Below, piece by piece: positions 62,741 through 64,000 of a DNA stretch of 64,000 nucleotides; the stretch's first letter is position 1, and each line of letters starts with the position of its first letter. This stretch comes from Asticcacaulis sp. AC402 (lineage in GTDB: Bacteria > Pseudomonadota > Alphaproteobacteria > Caulobacterales > Caulobacteraceae): contig NZ_AWGC01000006.1 of NCBI RefSeq assembly GCF_000495835.1, forward strand, positions 62,001-126,000, written 5' to 3'. The notes beneath the pieces were generated by a model that searched no databases, had not been told where the DNA came from, and saw nothing but the letters and a program-made list of their open reading frames with translations. Made by a program: the position numbers and the translations under genes.

Positions 62741-63700
62741 GTGCCCGATGCTGCTGTCTTCGACTTGCAGGGCAAGCGAGTGTTTGTCGCCGGGCACCGG
62801 GGCATGGTCGGCAGCGCCGTCGTACGCCGTCTCCAACAGGAAGGATGTGAGATACTCACAGCTGACCGTCAGACTGTGGACCTGAAGCGGCAGGATGCCG
62901 TAGAGGCGTTTCTTGGTAAAAGCCGGCCGGATGCCGTGGTTATGGCGGCCGCCAAGGTTGGCGGCATTCTCGCCAATGACAGCTTTCCGGCAGACTTTCT
63001 ATATGACAACCTCATCATCGAGGCCAATGTTTTTCAGGCTGCGCACGAGGCCGGCGTAGGCCGTTTCCTTTTTCTCGGCTCGTCCTGTATCTATCCGAAA
63101 TATGCCGAACAGCCCATTTCCGAATCCGCGCTTCTGACGGGGGCACTGGAGCCAACCAATGAATGGTACGCCATTGCGAAAATTGCCGGTATAAAACTGG
63201 CACAGGCCTACCGGCGGCAGCATGGACGGGATTATATCTCGGCCATGCCGAGCAATCTCTACGGTCCGGGCGATAATTTCGATTTGAATTCGAGCCATGT
63301 GCTGCCGGCCATTATGCGCAAGGTTCATGCCGCCAAGGTGAGCCAGGCTGGTGAAGTCGTGGTTTGGGGAACAGGCACACCGCTGCGCGAGTTCCTGTTT
63401 TGCGAGGACTGCGCAGATGCCCTGGTTTTCCTGCTGAAACATTACTCAGGGGATGAACATGTCAATGTCGGCTCCGGCACGGACATCTCCATCCTGGACC
63501 TCACGAAGCTGGTTTGCGAAGTTATCGGTTATGAAGGCCGGATCGTCCATGATCTGTCCAAACCCGATGGTACGCCGCGCAAACTCATGAGCGGCGATAA
63601 GTTGCGAAACCTTGGCTGGGCACAGCAAACGAGCTTGAAGGATGGGATTTCGCAAACCTATAACTGGTTCCTTAACAATATCGTCGCGTCCGCCGCGTAA
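62741..63700 (+). CDS. fcl: GDP-L-fucose synthase
   Basis: Epimerises and reduces the Gmd product to GDP-L-fucose. 319 residues: NADP site VFVAGHRGMVGSAVVRRL, AAKVGGILAND, SSCIYPKYAEQPISES and Tyr-x3-Lys in WYAIAKIAGIKL. GTG 62741 directly follows the gmd stop with AAGGAGG at 62728-62734, so both are one operon. Confidence 0.97.
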   Translation: MPDAAVFDLQGKRVFVAGHRGMVGSAVVRRLQQEGCEILTADRQTVDLKRQDAVEAFLGKSRPDAVVMAAAKVGGILANDSFPADFLYDNLIIEANVFQAAHEAGVGRFLFLGSSCIYPKYAEQPISESALLTGALEPTNEWYAIAKIAGIKLAQAYRRQHGRDYISAMPSNLYGPGDNFDLNSSHVLPAIMRKVHAAKVSQAGEVVVWGTGTPLREFLFCEDCADALVFLLKHYSGDEHVNVGSGTDISILDLTKLVCEVIGYEGRIVHDLSKPDGTPRKLMSGDKLRNLGWAQQTSLKDGISQTYNWFLNNIVASAA

Positions 63701-63722
63701 CCCTTGCAAATCAAGATCTGAA

Positions 63723-64000
63723 ATGACCTCTCCCTCTTCCTCGTCTGCGCAATCACTTGTCAATCTGGCGCCTGGCAAGACGGCGTCGCAGAGTTCGCTG
63801 TCCCATTGGTCCGGCAGTCTTGGTGCGGCAGGAGCTCTGGTTAAGGATGACGAGCGGACATTCGGTTTTCATACCTCCGAAGAGGACTCGCCCTGGTGGC
63901 AGGTCGATTTGCACGCGGTTTATCCGATCGATACCATCAATCTGTACAATCGACGCGATATTCTGTTTGAGCGTGCGCGCACAGTGTCTGTAGCGGTTTC
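63723..64000 (+). CDS. F-type lectin/discoidin-like protein, partial (runs off the window)
   Basis: From ATG 63723 the open frame reads LVNLAPGKTASQSSLSHWS, FGFHTSEEDSPWWQVDL, YPIDTINLYNRRDILFERA. This is the F5/8-type C (fucolectin-like) fold; the NRRD...ERA strands are characteristic of F-type lectins. The protein continues past base 64000. Downstream of gmd-fcl it may be a carbohydrate-binding part of a glycosyltransferase or sugar-processing enzyme. Confidence 0.75.
   Translation, partial: MTSPSSSSAQSLVNLAPGKTASQSSLSHWSGSLGAAGALVKDDERTFGFHTSEEDSPWWQVDLHAVYPIDTINLYNRRDILFERARTVSVAV

Overview
The window looks like a chromosomal segment of a free-living, plant-polymer-degrading alphaproteobacterium, most likely of the Caulobacterales (Asticcacaulis or Caulobacter type). 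This is inferred from the high-GC coding style, the histidine phosphatase-xseB-ispA-dxs cluster, coq7, RcnB-like and DUF1285 genes, and the many short palindromic repeats. No phage, plasmid, rRNA or CRISPR locus was seen.

Layout. 1-5811: a GntR/FadR regulator diverges from a GH35 beta-galactosidase and a PA14-containing GH31 alpha-xylosidase. 5812-7433: an RTX protein and a GH2 relic. 7622-13666: cyclopropane synthase, histidine phosphatase, xseB, ispA, dxs and a VOC protein. 13717-19693: an RcnB-like protein, an operon of a degenerate alpha/beta hydrolase, a P450 and a DUF1285 protein, a cold-shock gene, a HigBA-like toxin-antitoxin pair and gluQ. 19885-25852: HNH nuclease, DUF6152/membrane pair, divergent NRAMP, coq7, dsbB, DedA and MarR. 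26038-27804: two related membrane proteins and tRNA-Leu. 27805-28753 is a repeat nest. 28754-38954: lipocalin, a YiiX-VanW-GT-like operon, a lectin-RTX adhesin, transglutaminase, GNATs and small proteins. 39018-44845: an XRE/membrane-protein/hydrolase operon with three iterated operators, a secreted beta-helix protein, two lipoproteins and a DUF5009 protein. 44891-48688: TetR-HlyD-ABC exporter. 49337-53578: rhodanese-GH5, SDR-DUF4166 and ArsR. 53751-61678: two tandem GH74 genes followed by a decayed zone with copies of the GH74 3' end, an immunity-like gene, a nonsense-broken beta-lactamase-fold gene and several repeats. 61679-64000: gmd, fcl and an F-type-lectin-like gene cut by the window edge.

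How it fits together. GH74, GH5, GH31 and GH35 are what is needed to cut xyloglucan into oligosaccharides and remove xylose and galactose. The GH35-GH31 and GH74 loci are 50 kb apart but share a motif upstream of their first genes, so they may be co-regulated. gmd-fcl make GDP-L-fucose, probably for a surface polysaccharide locus that continues past the edge.

The most unusual content is the repeat landscape: at least five families of small hairpin elements. Three otherwise unrelated sequence types share one architecture, inverted arms each built of 9-bp tandem units. Other notable items are a conserved-operon hydrolase lacking its catalytic Ser and His, a free-standing VgrG-tip-like beta-helix protein, and a GH74 3' end duplicated on both sides of an immunity-like gene.
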